Source: Actinomycetes bacterium
GTDB taxonomy: Bacteria; Actinomycetota; Actinomycetes; Mycobacteriales; Mycobacteriaceae
Length of the DNA: 32,298 nt
Direction of reading: 5' to 3'
Assembly (NCBI GenBank): GCA_022601135.1
Contig: JAHZJB010000087.1
Coordinates: forward strand, 1 to 32,298
Part shown: positions 8,107 through 15,246 of the stretch, in pieces
Layout of the letters: each line of letters begins with the position of its first letter
How positions within the stretch are numbered: position 1 is the first letter of the stretch
Program-made: the position numbers and the translations under genes
The notes under the pieces: generated by a model
What the model was told of the DNA's origin: nothing
The model's database searches: none
Seen by the model: the letters and a program-made list of their open reading frames with translations, nothing else

Positions 8107-9033
8107 TCAGAAGATCTCCGAAATCATGCAGCGCACGGAACCGCCGCCGTAGCTCTCGATCGTCTGAACATCGCCGACGAGGATTTCGCTGGACTTCTCG
8201 ATCGCCGCTTTCTGAGCGTCGGTGAGCACGTTGAAGGTCGAGTGAGTCATGACGGTGTAGCGCTTGCCGCCACCACCCGCTACCTCGATCTCGTTGCCGG
8301 CGAAGTTGTCGATCTCCTGCTCGGAAGCCGCGAGGATCTCCTTTCCGCTCTCGGTCAATTCGTCGACGACCATCTTCCGCTCATCCGGATTATCGATTGC
8401 ATCCAGGCAAACGACCGCGTACTTCTCGCCGATCGCCATCATCACGTTGGTGTGGTAGATCGCGACCCGTTGCCCGCGGTAGCTCTGGAACCCGTGGAAC
8501 GGCACCGCCTTGAACCCGAAATCCTGGCAGAACTGACGGAACAGCCCCTCATCAGCCCGTTCTGACAGGCAACAATAGGCCTTCCGGTTGGCGCGATCGA
8601 GCACCATCGCCCCGGTTCCCTCGAGGAAACGACCCGCTTTTTCGTGCTTTGTGTAGTCGTAGATCTTCACCTGATCGCGGCCCATCCCGTCGATGAGGGA
8701 GCCAAGGAACTTGAGGCGTTCCTGGCGCCGGTCCTCGGCGAACATCGGGCACAGGACGAGCCTGTCGCCGTCAAGCGAGACGAACCAGTTGTTCGGGAAG
8801 ATGCTGTCCGGTGTGTTGTAGACCGCGTCGTCGTCCTGAATGACGTGGACGTTGATTCCCTTGCTCCGCAACTTCGCGACGAATCCGTCGAATTCGATCA
8901 GTGCCTTCGCCTCGACGATGTCGCGGGCCTCCCCCAGGTTCTTCTGGAAGAAATCGTTGGCAGCAGTCTCTGTATTGAAGTAGAACGAACAGGGTCGAAC
9001 CATCAGGATGTCTCGGGTCACTTGATTTGGCAT
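8107..9033 (-). CDS. ctlX: CtlX-like guanidino-modifying hydrolase (citrulline/arginine, amidinotransferase superfamily)
   Basis: This 308-residue protein belongs to the pentein fold group of dimethylarginine dimethylaminohydrolases, arginine deiminases and amidinotransferases. Visible motifs are MVRPCSFYFNTETAAND at the N-terminus, FPNNWF around residues 79-84, LEGTGAMVLDR (Glu138), YHTNV with His194, and the C-terminal GGGSVRC with candidate nucleophile Cys302. These match the CtlX group (citrulline utilisation hydrolase). I chose ATG 9033 rather than longer in-frame starts because the family starts at this M-x5-RDILMVRP segment. It diverges from an ATP-grasp ligase across an AT-rich promoter region. 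The substrate is uncertain: citrulline, arginine or another ureido or guanidino compound. Confidence 0.85.
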   Translation of the reverse strand: MPNQVTRDILMVRPCSFYFNTETAANDFFQKNLGEARDIVEAKALIEFDGFVAKLRSKGINVHVIQDDDAVYNTPDSIFPNNWFVSLDGDRLVLCPMFAEDRRQERLKFLGSLIDGMGRDQVKIYDYTKHEKAGRFLEGTGAMVLDRANRKAYCCLSERADEGLFRQFCQDFGFKAVPFHGFQSYRGQRVAIYHTNVMMAIGEKYAVVCLDAIDNPDERKMVVDELTESGKEILAASEQEIDNFAGNEIEVAGGGGKRYTVMTHSTFNVLTDAQKAAIEKSSEILVGDVQTIESYGGGSVRCMISEIF

Positions 9034-9224
9034 TGTGAAATTCTCCGCTTCCTCGTCGATCGGTGTCAGAATATCGGCTGTTATATTGTCGCCCAAAGTA
9101 TTTGGGTGTCGGCGAGCTACCGTTGCGGTGAGGCGTGTGGGTGAGTCGACGGGGTGTCGCCGCGGGATTCCGGCGGGCGTTCCGTGGTCGAGTACCCCCG
9201 CATCTCGACACGACAATCAGCAGG
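9034..9224. promoter_or_regulatory. Divergent promoter region with AT-rich core and 15-bp inverted repeat
   Basis: This spacer between ctlX and the ATP-grasp gene holds an AT-rich patch at about 9070-9090 (ATATCGGCTGTTATATTG). Beside it, at 9092-9106, is the inverted repeat CCCAAAGTATTTGGG (six-base arms, three-base spacer). The local drop in G+C and the symmetric element suggest a promoter with an operator. No regulator gene is adjacent, so the protein that binds is unknown. Confidence 0.45.
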
Positions 9225-10700
9225 ATGCAAACTTGTGGAATGGTAGCCGCTGCCCGCCCGCTGAACGGTCTGTCGGATGTACGCGCGTTCTTCCACACCA
9301 ACGCGGTGCCGTTGTACTTCGTCTCTCCGACCCCGTTCAACCTGCTAGGCAACGACCACTGGGTACGGAACTTCTTCTACCTGAACTACTTTGACTCTTT
9401 CGACGGTAGGCACCCGCGGGTTTTCGTACCCCGGCGGCGCGACCAGAGGGTTTTTGACTCCATGGGTGATGTATGCAACCACCTCCTGACCGATCCGGAG
9501 ACACTCGCGTTCGTCGAGCAACGGAGGCCCGGCGGTAAGGCATGCTTCGTGATGCTCGACGAGAAGACCTACGCCCTGGCGAACCAGGCTGGGCTCGACG
9601 TCATGCACCCCCCACCGGAGCTGCTCCGGCGCCTCGACTCCAAGACCGTCATGACGCGGCTCGCCGACGAAGTAGGTGTACAGAGCGTGCCCTACGTGAT
9701 CGGGCGGGTCGGATCCTACGACGATCTGCGGGCCCTTGCGGAAGGCGGCGGGCTGGGAGATGACCTCGTCGTCCAAGACGCCTACGGCGATGCCGGCAGC
9801 GGCACGTTCTTTGTGCGGGGTGAGCGCGATTGGGCTAAGTGTGCCGCTGAACTGGTCGGTCAGAGCGAAGTCAAGGTCATGAAACGCATCCGCAATGTTG
9901 AGGTGTGCATCGAGGGCGTGGTAACCCGCCACGGCACCATGATCGGTCCCGCGATGACCAGCCTGGTCGGGTACCCAGAGCTGACCCCCTACAAAGGCAG
10001 CTGGTGCGGAAACGACATCTGGCGCGAGGTGCTGTCGCCCGCGCAGACACATGCCGCGCGGGAAACCGTGCGAAAGCTCGGTGACGTGATGAGCCGCGAA
10101 GGATTCCGCGGCTATTTCGAGGTGGACCTGCTGCGGGACCTGGACTCAGACGAGCTCTACCTCGGCGAGGTCAACCCGCGACTGAGCGGCGCCAGCCCGA
10201 TGACGAACTTGACCACCGAGGCCCACGCCGACATGCCGCTGTTCCTCTTTCATCTGCTCGAGTACATGGATGTGGAGTACGACCTCGACATCGAAGGGAT
10301 CAACGCGCGCTGGGAGCGGGGATACGGCGAGGATGAGGTATGGGGTCAGGTGATGTTGAACGAGACTTCGCCGGATGTTGAGCTCTTCACCGCGACGCCG
10401 GCCACCGGTGTCTGGCGCCTTGACGAGGCCGGACACGTGACGTTTGCGCGTCCCGCCAACGACTGGTCTTCGGTGACCGATGAGACGGAGGCCTTCTACA
10501 TGCGGGTGGCCGCTCCCGGCGATCTCCGGTGCGAGGGCTCCCAACTCGGTGTGCTCGTCACGCGTGGGCATCTGCAGTCCGGCGACTATCAGCTCACCGA
10601 GCACTGTCGACGCTGGGTGAAGGGCATCAAGGCAAAGTTCGCCTCCACGCCGCTGGCACCGACGACCCCGACCGTCGCACGGTTGGTCGCACGAGCGTGA
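9225..10700 (+). CDS. ATP-grasp family carboxylate-amine ligase (biotin carboxylase-like)
   Basis: This protein has about 491 residues if started at ATG 9225; ATG 9240 and an upstream in-frame start at 9135 are alternatives, and no strong ribosome binding site decides between them. An N-terminal preATP-grasp region (PLYFVSPTPFNLLGNDHWVRNFFYLNYFD) precedes the ATP-grasp fold. A glycine-rich loop is visible at DAYGDAGSGTFFVRG, and the Mg-ATP-binding end of the site at YLGEVNPRLSGASPMTN. ATP-grasp enzymes activate a carboxylate as acyl phosphate and join it to an amine or thiol. The partner genes, a divergent ctlX and a downstream NylB-like amidohydrolase 55 bp away, suggest amino-acid or amide chemistry. 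The product is not known to me. Confidence 0.8.
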   Translation: MQTCGMVAAARPLNGLSDVRAFFHTNAVPLYFVSPTPFNLLGNDHWVRNFFYLNYFDSFDGRHPRVFVPRRRDQRVFDSMGDVCNHLLTDPETLAFVEQRRPGGKACFVMLDEKTYALANQAGLDVMHPPPELLRRLDSKTVMTRLADEVGVQSVPYVIGRVGSYDDLRALAEGGGLGDDLVVQDAYGDAGSGTFFVRGERDWAKCAAELVGQSEVKVMKRIRNVEVCIEGVVTRHGTMIGPAMTSLVGYPELTPYKGSWCGNDIWREVLSPAQTHAARETVRKLGDVMSREGFRGYFEVDLLRDLDSDELYLGEVNPRLSGASPMTNLTTEAHADMPLFLFHLLEYMDVEYDLDIEGINARWERGYGEDEVWGQVMLNETSPDVELFTATPATGVWRLDEAGHVTFARPANDWSSVTDETEAFYMRVAAPGDLRCEGSQLGVLVTRGHLQSGDYQLTEHCRRWVKGIKAKFASTPLAPTTPTVARLVARA

Positions 10701-10755
10701 GCTGGGTCTTCGCGAGCTGCACGCGACCGCCCGGTGATCCCGGGCAGCCGCACGC

Positions 10756-11940
10756 ATGATCGGTGACGTCCCGGACGGCATCTCACTGGGCAATTGGATG
10801 TCGGCACCCTACGCGCAATGGTCATTCCAACACGTCGAGGAATTCGTGCCGACCGCGATGATCTCGCGCGGGTCGGGGCGGGTCGCGGAGTTTCCCACAG
10901 CCAGTGCCCCAGTGTCCGCGATACCGGTGACCGGGACCGGCGGTGGCCCGACCACCGTCGGTGCGGTGATGGACGCCACCGCCACCGATGGGTGGGCCGT
11001 GTACCACCGTGGGGCCATGGTTGCCGAGGAGTACCGCAACGGTTTGGCTCCCGGGTCCCGGCATCTGCTGTTCTCGGTGAGCAAGTCGCTGGTGGCCGCT
11101 GTCGCCGGCGCGCTGCACGGAGCCGGCGCGATAGAGCTTGCCGCTCCGGTCACGGCATTCGTTCCCGCCCTAACGAATTCCGGTTACGCCGGCGCGACCG
11201 TGCGCCACCTCCTGGACATGAGATCGGGTATCGCCTTCTCCGACGACTACAGCGATCCGGCGGCGGAGATACACATCCTCGACCAGGCGATGGGCTGGGC
11301 GCCCAAGAGCAGTCCGGACGTCCCCCCGACGCTCTACGACTTCCTGTTGACCCTGCAGCGGAAGTCGGCGCACGGCGGTCCGTTCGAATACCGTTCCTGC
11401 GATACCGATGTGCTCGGCTGGATCTGCGAGGTCGCCGGTGGTCAGCAGATGCCTGAGCTGATGTCGGAACTGTTGTGGAGCCGCATCGGCGCTCAGTGCG
11501 ATGCCACCATCGGTGTGGACACGACCGGCACCGGAATGTTCAATGGCGGCATCAGCTCCTGTCTGGGCGACATGATCCGGTTCGGGGCGTTGTTTCTGCG
11601 TGACGGTGTTTCGCTGACTGACCGGCCAGTCCTGCCTGCTGCGTGGATCACCGACACGCTCGCCGGCGGGTCCGATTCGCGCCAGGCCTTCGCCGCCAGC
11701 CCCGACGACACCCAAATGCCCGGCGGCATGTACCGCAACCAGATGTGGTTTCCCTTCCCGGGCAGCAACGTCGTGTTGTGCCAGGGGATGTCCGGGCAGA
11801 TGATCTACATCGACCGCGCCGCGGAGGTGATCGTCGCCAAGTTATCCACTCAGGCGCACCTGCAGGGGGCGCACATCATGTGGGATACGTTGCGCGCATT
11901 CGAGGCGGTGGCTCACGAATTGGCTGCGGCGACCGGGTGA
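10756..11940 (+). CDS. Serine hydrolase of the beta-lactamase/6-aminohexanoate-dimer hydrolase (NylB) family
   Basis: This 394-residue penicillin-recognising-fold hydrolase has the motif Ser107-Val-Ser-Lys110 (LFSVSKSLV) and a Tyr212-Arg-Ser motif (FEYRSCDTD). The spacing is close to the Ser112/Lys115/Tyr215 triad known for NylB. It also has RHLLDMRSGIAFSDDY, typical of this class-C-like group, and GMSGQMIYID near the C-terminus as the third box. No signal peptide is seen, so it is probably cytoplasmic. Such enzymes cleave linear amides or esters rather than beta-lactams. It follows the ATP-grasp ligase by 55 bp on the same strand and is probably co-transcribed, so it may hydrolyse or edit the ligase product. 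Confidence 0.85.
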   Translation: MIGDVPDGISLGNWMSAPYAQWSFQHVEEFVPTAMISRGSGRVAEFPTASAPVSAIPVTGTGGGPTTVGAVMDATATDGWAVYHRGAMVAEEYRNGLAPGSRHLLFSVSKSLVAAVAGALHGAGAIELAAPVTAFVPALTNSGYAGATVRHLLDMRSGIAFSDDYSDPAAEIHILDQAMGWAPKSSPDVPPTLYDFLLTLQRKSAHGGPFEYRSCDTDVLGWICEVAGGQQMPELMSELLWSRIGAQCDATIGVDTTGTGMFNGGISSCLGDMIRFGALFLRDGVSLTDRPVLPAAWITDTLAGGSDSRQAFAASPDDTQMPGGMYRNQMWFPFPGSNVVLCQGMSGQMIYIDRAAEVIVAKLSTQAHLQGAHIMWDTLRAFEAVAHELAAATG

Positions 11941-11994
11941 CGTGCGGAGCCGTCGTCAACCCTACCGGCCAGTACTTCACCACGCGGCTGTAGC

Positions 11995-12573
11995 GTGAGG
12001 GCCGTGAACTCCTCCCGTGCATCTTCATCCGTCGCGTTGCTGGCCTGTGTTACCTCCCTCGCCGTGACGCTCGCGGCGTGTGGCTCCGTGTCCGAAACGG
12101 CAGTCGCAGCAACCGTGTGCCCGACGGCCGCCCCGGACAGCGGTGGCACCCCCGAATGGACGCTGCCCGGGAGCACCGGCAGCGTCGAGGTCACCGGATC
12201 AACAGATGCAGCGGCGCCCAGTATCACCGTAGAAGCCCCCTTCAGCGTCGCCGAGACGCAGGTCCACACACTTCAGGCCGGTGACGGGCCGGTCGTCGCA
12301 GACACGGCGTTGGCCTCGGTGTGCTACATGGGGGTCAATGGGCGGGACGGGTCGGTGTTCGACAGCAGCTACCAACGCGGCGCGCCGGTGGAATTCCCGC
12401 TCGACGGAGTCGTCCCCGGATTCCAGAAGGCCATCGCCGGCCAAAAGGTCGGATCCACGGTGGCGGTGGCAATGACTTCGGCCGACGGTTACCCCGACGG
12501 TCAGCCTGCTGCTGGGATCCAACCCGGCGACACCCTCATCTTCGCGATCAAGATCCTCGGCGCGTCGAGCTGA
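11995..12573 (+). CDS. FKBP-type peptidyl-prolyl isomerase lipoprotein
   Basis: This 192-residue protein has a lipoprotein signal ending in VTLAAC (lipid-anchored Cys29 from GTG 11995; GTG 12004 is a possible alternative start). A linker follows, and then a C-terminal FKBP domain from about residue 90. The domain contains GSVFDSSYQRGAPVEFPLDGVVPGFQKAIAGQKVGS and a closing GDTLIFAIKIL, where VVPGF replaces the common VIPGW. It should sit on the outer face of the plasma membrane and assist folding of secreted proteins. The start is 54 bp after the amidohydrolase stop, so it may belong to the same transcript or have its own promoter. Confidence 0.88.
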   Translation: MRAVNSSRASSSVALLACVTSLAVTLAACGSVSETAVAATVCPTAAPDSGGTPEWTLPGSTGSVEVTGSTDAAAPSITVEAPFSVAETQVHTLQAGDGPVVADTALASVCYMGVNGRDGSVFDSSYQRGAPVEFPLDGVVPGFQKAIAGQKVGSTVAVAMTSADGYPDGQPAAGIQPGDTLIFAIKILGASS

Positions 12574-12619
12574 GCTTCCGCAGCGCCGCAGGCCCCGACC
12601 GGTGGGCCCGGCGACGGAA

Positions 12620-12673
12620 CTGCGTAACGCCAGGGCGACATCAGAGCCGCATTCCCGCCACCGCGTTACGCAG
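12620..12673. terminator. Long perfect inverted repeat between convergent genes
   Basis: CTGCGTAACGC at 12620-12630 and GCGTTACGCAG at 12663-12673 form a perfect 11-bp stem with a 32-base loop. They lie between the convergent FKBP gene (ends 12573) and nagA (ends 12689). Position and symmetry fit a bidirectional intrinsic terminator without a U-tract. The long loop leaves open a mobile or regulatory repeat element instead. Confidence 0.6.
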
Positions 12674-12688
12674 CATCCCGCGTGAACT

Positions 12689-13837
12689 TTAGGCAGGTCT
12701 CGCGTCGACCGCCCACACCCCTCGGTTCAGCACTCCCGCCACCATGAGGTCGGCGTCCAGCACCACGAGATCGGCGTCGGCGCCGGCTATCAGCCCCACC
12801 CCGGGCAGATCCAATGCCTTTGCCGGGTTGATCGACGACTGTCGGACGGCCAGCAATAGTGCTTCGTCAGCGGGCAGGCCGCAGTGCGTGACCGCGAACC
12901 TGAACAGCCGGTCCATCGTGGCTGTGCTCCCCGCGATGGTATTGGTCCCGGCGATATGTGCCCTGCCGTGGGTGACATCCACCTCGAGTGTGCCGAGTCG
13001 ATACGCTCCGTCGGCCATCCCGGCCGCGGCCATCGCGTCGGTCACCAAGGACATCCGATCCGGCCCTGCGGCGGCGCTGACGTGCCGGTAGAGCGGCGGC
13101 GCCACGTGGACCCCGTCGGCAATGAGTTCTACGCTGACGCGCTCGTCCTCCAGCAGGGCGATCACCGGCCCCGGCTCGCGGTGATGGATCGATCGCATCG
13201 CGTTGAACAGATGGGTTCCCACGGTGGCTCCGGCTTCGATCGCTGCCCGGGTCTGCTCGTAGGTGGCATCGGTATGGCCGACGGCTGCCACCGCACCGGC
13301 ATCGACGATCCGGCCGATGGCCGCCAACCCGCCGGTCCGCTCCGGAGCCAGCGTGATCATCCGGATGGTCCCGCCCCCCGCCGACAACACCGTTGCCAGT
13401 TCCTCAGTGTCCGGGTCGCGCATCTTGGCGGCGTCGTGGGCGCCGCAGCGCTCTGCCGCGAGCCATGGCCCTTCCAGGTGAATCCCGCCGATCAGACCGG
13501 ACCGGGTCGCCTCGGCCAGTTCGGCGATCTGCCACAGCAATTCGCTGGGATCGGCCGTCACCAGGGATGCGATCAGCTTGGTGGTGCCGTGCCGCCGATG
13601 CAGTCGCACCGCCGTGGCGGTTTCGGCCGGGGTCGCGGTGGAGAAGCTCGCGCCGCCTCCGCCGTGAACGTGTGTGTCGACAAAACCGGGCACCACCGTT
13701 GCCGCGCCGAGATTCACATCGACCGGTCGAGACGGCGGTCCTTCGCCCACTGCCCGCACGACCCCGCCGGATATTTCAATCCAGCCCGGCCGCAACAACT
13801 CCCAGCCGGTTGCCACAGTGGCGGCGCCGATCAACAC
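12689..13837 (-). CDS. nagA: N-acetylglucosamine-6-phosphate deacetylase
   Basis: This 382-residue amidohydrolase-superfamily enzyme removes acetate from N-acetylglucosamine-6-phosphate to give glucosamine-6-phosphate. Family marks are the metal-binding DTHVHGGGGASF, the catalytic-site glutamate in GIHLEGPWL, VGHTDATYEQT, GTHLFNAMRSIHHREPG and LVTDAMAAAGM. The start is a GTG at 13837, one base from the nagB stop, so the two are almost certainly translated from one transcript. The length is standard. Its product is the substrate of NagB encoded just upstream. Confidence 0.95.
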   Translation of the reverse strand: MLIGAATVATGWELLRPGWIEISGGVVRAVGEGPPSRPVDVNLGAATVVPGFVDTHVHGGGGASFSTATPAETATAVRLHRRHGTTKLIASLVTADPSELLWQIAELAEATRSGLIGGIHLEGPWLAAERCGAHDAAKMRDPDTEELATVLSAGGGTIRMITLAPERTGGLAAIGRIVDAGAVAAVGHTDATYEQTRAAIEAGATVGTHLFNAMRSIHHREPGPVIALLEDERVSVELIADGVHVAPPLYRHVSAAAGPDRMSLVTDAMAAAGMADGAYRLGTLEVDVTHGRAHIAGTNTIAGSTATMDRLFRFAVTHCGLPADEALLLAVRQSSINPAKALDLPGVGLIAGADADLVVLDADLMVAGVLNRGVWAVDARPA

Positions 13838-13838
13838 C

Positions 13839-14624
13839 TCAGATGTCCTGCCAGGCGGGCTTGCTTCGGTACGTTTCGCGGTAGTAGTCGACCAGCTGCA
13901 GCCGTCGCGCCGCGGCGTCGTCCAACAACACCGTCACGTGCGGGTGGTGCTGCAGGATCGTCGCGGGCCAGAGCGCGCTGACGGGCCCCTCCACCAGGTG
14001 GTGCACGGCCTCGGCTTTAGCCTGGCCCGTCGCCACGAGTACGACGTGCCGGGCAGCCATGATCGTGGCCAGGCCCTGGGTCAGGCAGTGGGTGGGTACG
14101 GCGTCGACATCGCCGCCGAAGAACCGCGCGTTGTCGAGCCGTGTCTGCCGAGTCAGGGTCTTGATGCGGGTCCGGGAAGCCAGCGAGGAGCCCGGTTCGT
14201 TGAACCCGATGTGTCCGTCGGTACCGATACCCAGAATCTGCAGATCCACTCCCCCGGCTGCCGCGATCGCATCCTCGTAGGCCGCGCACGCCCCGGGGAT
14301 GTCGGTGGCCAACCCGTCCGGACCCCGCACCGCACCCGGACCGAAATCGACCCGCGACACCAGGACGGTATTGATGACGTTGCGGTAGCTCTGCGGATGA
14401 TCGGCCGGCAGGCCGACGTACTCGTCCAGGGTGAATCCGCGGGCCTGGGCAAAGCTGATCTGACCCGCCGCGCATCGGCGGGCGAGTTCGTCGTAGATCG
14501 CCAGCGGCGAGGTTCCGGTAGCCAGGCCCAGCGCGGCTCGCGGGTTGCAGGTGAGCAGTGCTGCGACGGCGTCGGCTACCAGCGTTCCGATCTTCGTCGT
14601 GTCCGGCAGTATCACGACCTCCAT
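13839..14624 (-). CDS. nagB: Glucosamine-6-phosphate deaminase
   Basis: This 261-residue isomerase/deaminase converts glucosamine-6-phosphate to fructose-6-phosphate and ammonia, feeding amino sugars into glycolysis. Diagnostic segments are LGLATGTSPLAIYDEL near the N-terminus, FTLDEYVGLPADHPQSYRN with the catalytic aspartate region, GIGTDGHIGFNEPGSS and TLTRQTRLDNARFF. The allosteric C-terminal extension of enterobacterial NagB is mostly absent, as usual in shorter Gram-positive forms. It lies nine bases downstream of the EIIA gene and one base before nagA. Confidence 0.95.
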   Translation of the reverse strand: MEVVILPDTTKIGTLVADAVAALLTCNPRAALGLATGTSPLAIYDELARRCAAGQISFAQARGFTLDEYVGLPADHPQSYRNVINTVLVSRVDFGPGAVRGPDGLATDIPGACAAYEDAIAAAGGVDLQILGIGTDGHIGFNEPGSSLASRTRIKTLTRQTRLDNARFFGGDVDAVPTHCLTQGLATIMAARHVVLVATGQAKAEAVHHLVEGPVSALWPATILQHHPHVTVLLDDAAARRLQLVDYYRETYRSKPAWQDI

Positions 14625-14633
14625 CGCTCGGCC

Positions 14634-15104
14634 CTACCTACCCACGGTGAAGAGGGTCTCGTGCGGGGTGATGTCCGCGCCCGCTCTCACCGCATCAGAG
14701 ACGGCGATGTTCTGTGAGTCCCTCTCATCCATCGCCACCACGGGCACAACGGGACTCAAGCCGGCCGCGATGATCGCAGGAACGTCGTAGGTGATAATCA
14801 CCTGGCCCGCATCGACGGTGTCGCCCTGGCTGACGTGGGCGGTGAATCCAGCGCCGTTGAGCCCGACGGTATCCAGACCGAGGTGTACCAACACGCCGAC
14901 GGTCTCCGCGGTCATGATGACGTACGCGTGGGCAAGCAGCGTCAGCAGCGTGCCGCTCACCGGAGCGACGGCGCCGACTACCTCTCGAGGTGGGTCGATC
15001 GCGGCTCCGTAGCCGACGATGCCCTGCGAGAAAACCGGGTCGGGAACTTCGCTCAACGGAAGGGCCCGACCCGTGACGGCGGCCAGTACCCGCGTCCCGC
15101 CCAT
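14634..15104 (-). CDS. crr: PTS system glucose/N-acetylglucosamine-type EIIA component
   Basis: This 156-residue stand-alone EIIA of the glucose family passes phosphate from HPr to the EIIB domain. Signature pieces are VGAVAPVSGTLLTLLAHAY with His59 and VLVHLGLDTVGLNG with the phosphorylated His74. A final PHETLFTVGR segment completes the fold. ATG 15104 is preceded by AAGGAG with seven-base spacing, so it is favoured over an upstream in-frame codon. It heads a minus-strand operon with nagB and nagA and diverges from the EIICB gene that lacks its own EIIA. It is therefore the likely phosphate donor for that permease. Confidence 0.92.
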   Translation of the reverse strand: MGGTRVLAAVTGRALPLSEVPDPVFSQGIVGYGAAIDPPREVVGAVAPVSGTLLTLLAHAYVIMTAETVGVLVHLGLDTVGLNGAGFTAHVSQGDTVDAGQVIITYDVPAIIAAGLSPVVPVVAMDERDSQNIAVSDAVRAGADITPHETLFTVGR

Positions 15105-15246
15105 CGTCGACTCCTTCGTGCGACCGCCCGCCTGTGGTGTGCCCAGGATATGCACCCACGCCCGGCCTCGGTGCCGGAAAGCTGGCCGCAACCGCGCGGC
15201 CCTGGATTAAGCTTCCGCAAGACTGCGAGGAGAAAGATCACTCGAT
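15105..15246. promoter_or_regulatory. Divergent nag promoter region
   Basis: The 142 bp between EIIA and EIICB genes must contain both promoters. The EIICB ribosome binding site lies around 15226-15235 (GCGAGGAGAA) and the EIIA one just right of 15104. I looked for the GntR-type DasR/NagR consensus, an inverted repeat of the ACTGGTCT type, and did not see a convincing copy. The regulator is therefore unresolved. Confidence 0.35.

Noticed and set aside
15105..15246. DasR/NagR-type operator between EIIA and EIICB
   Set aside because: I searched by eye for an inverted repeat of the ACTGGTCTAGACC type and found no sufficiently close match.
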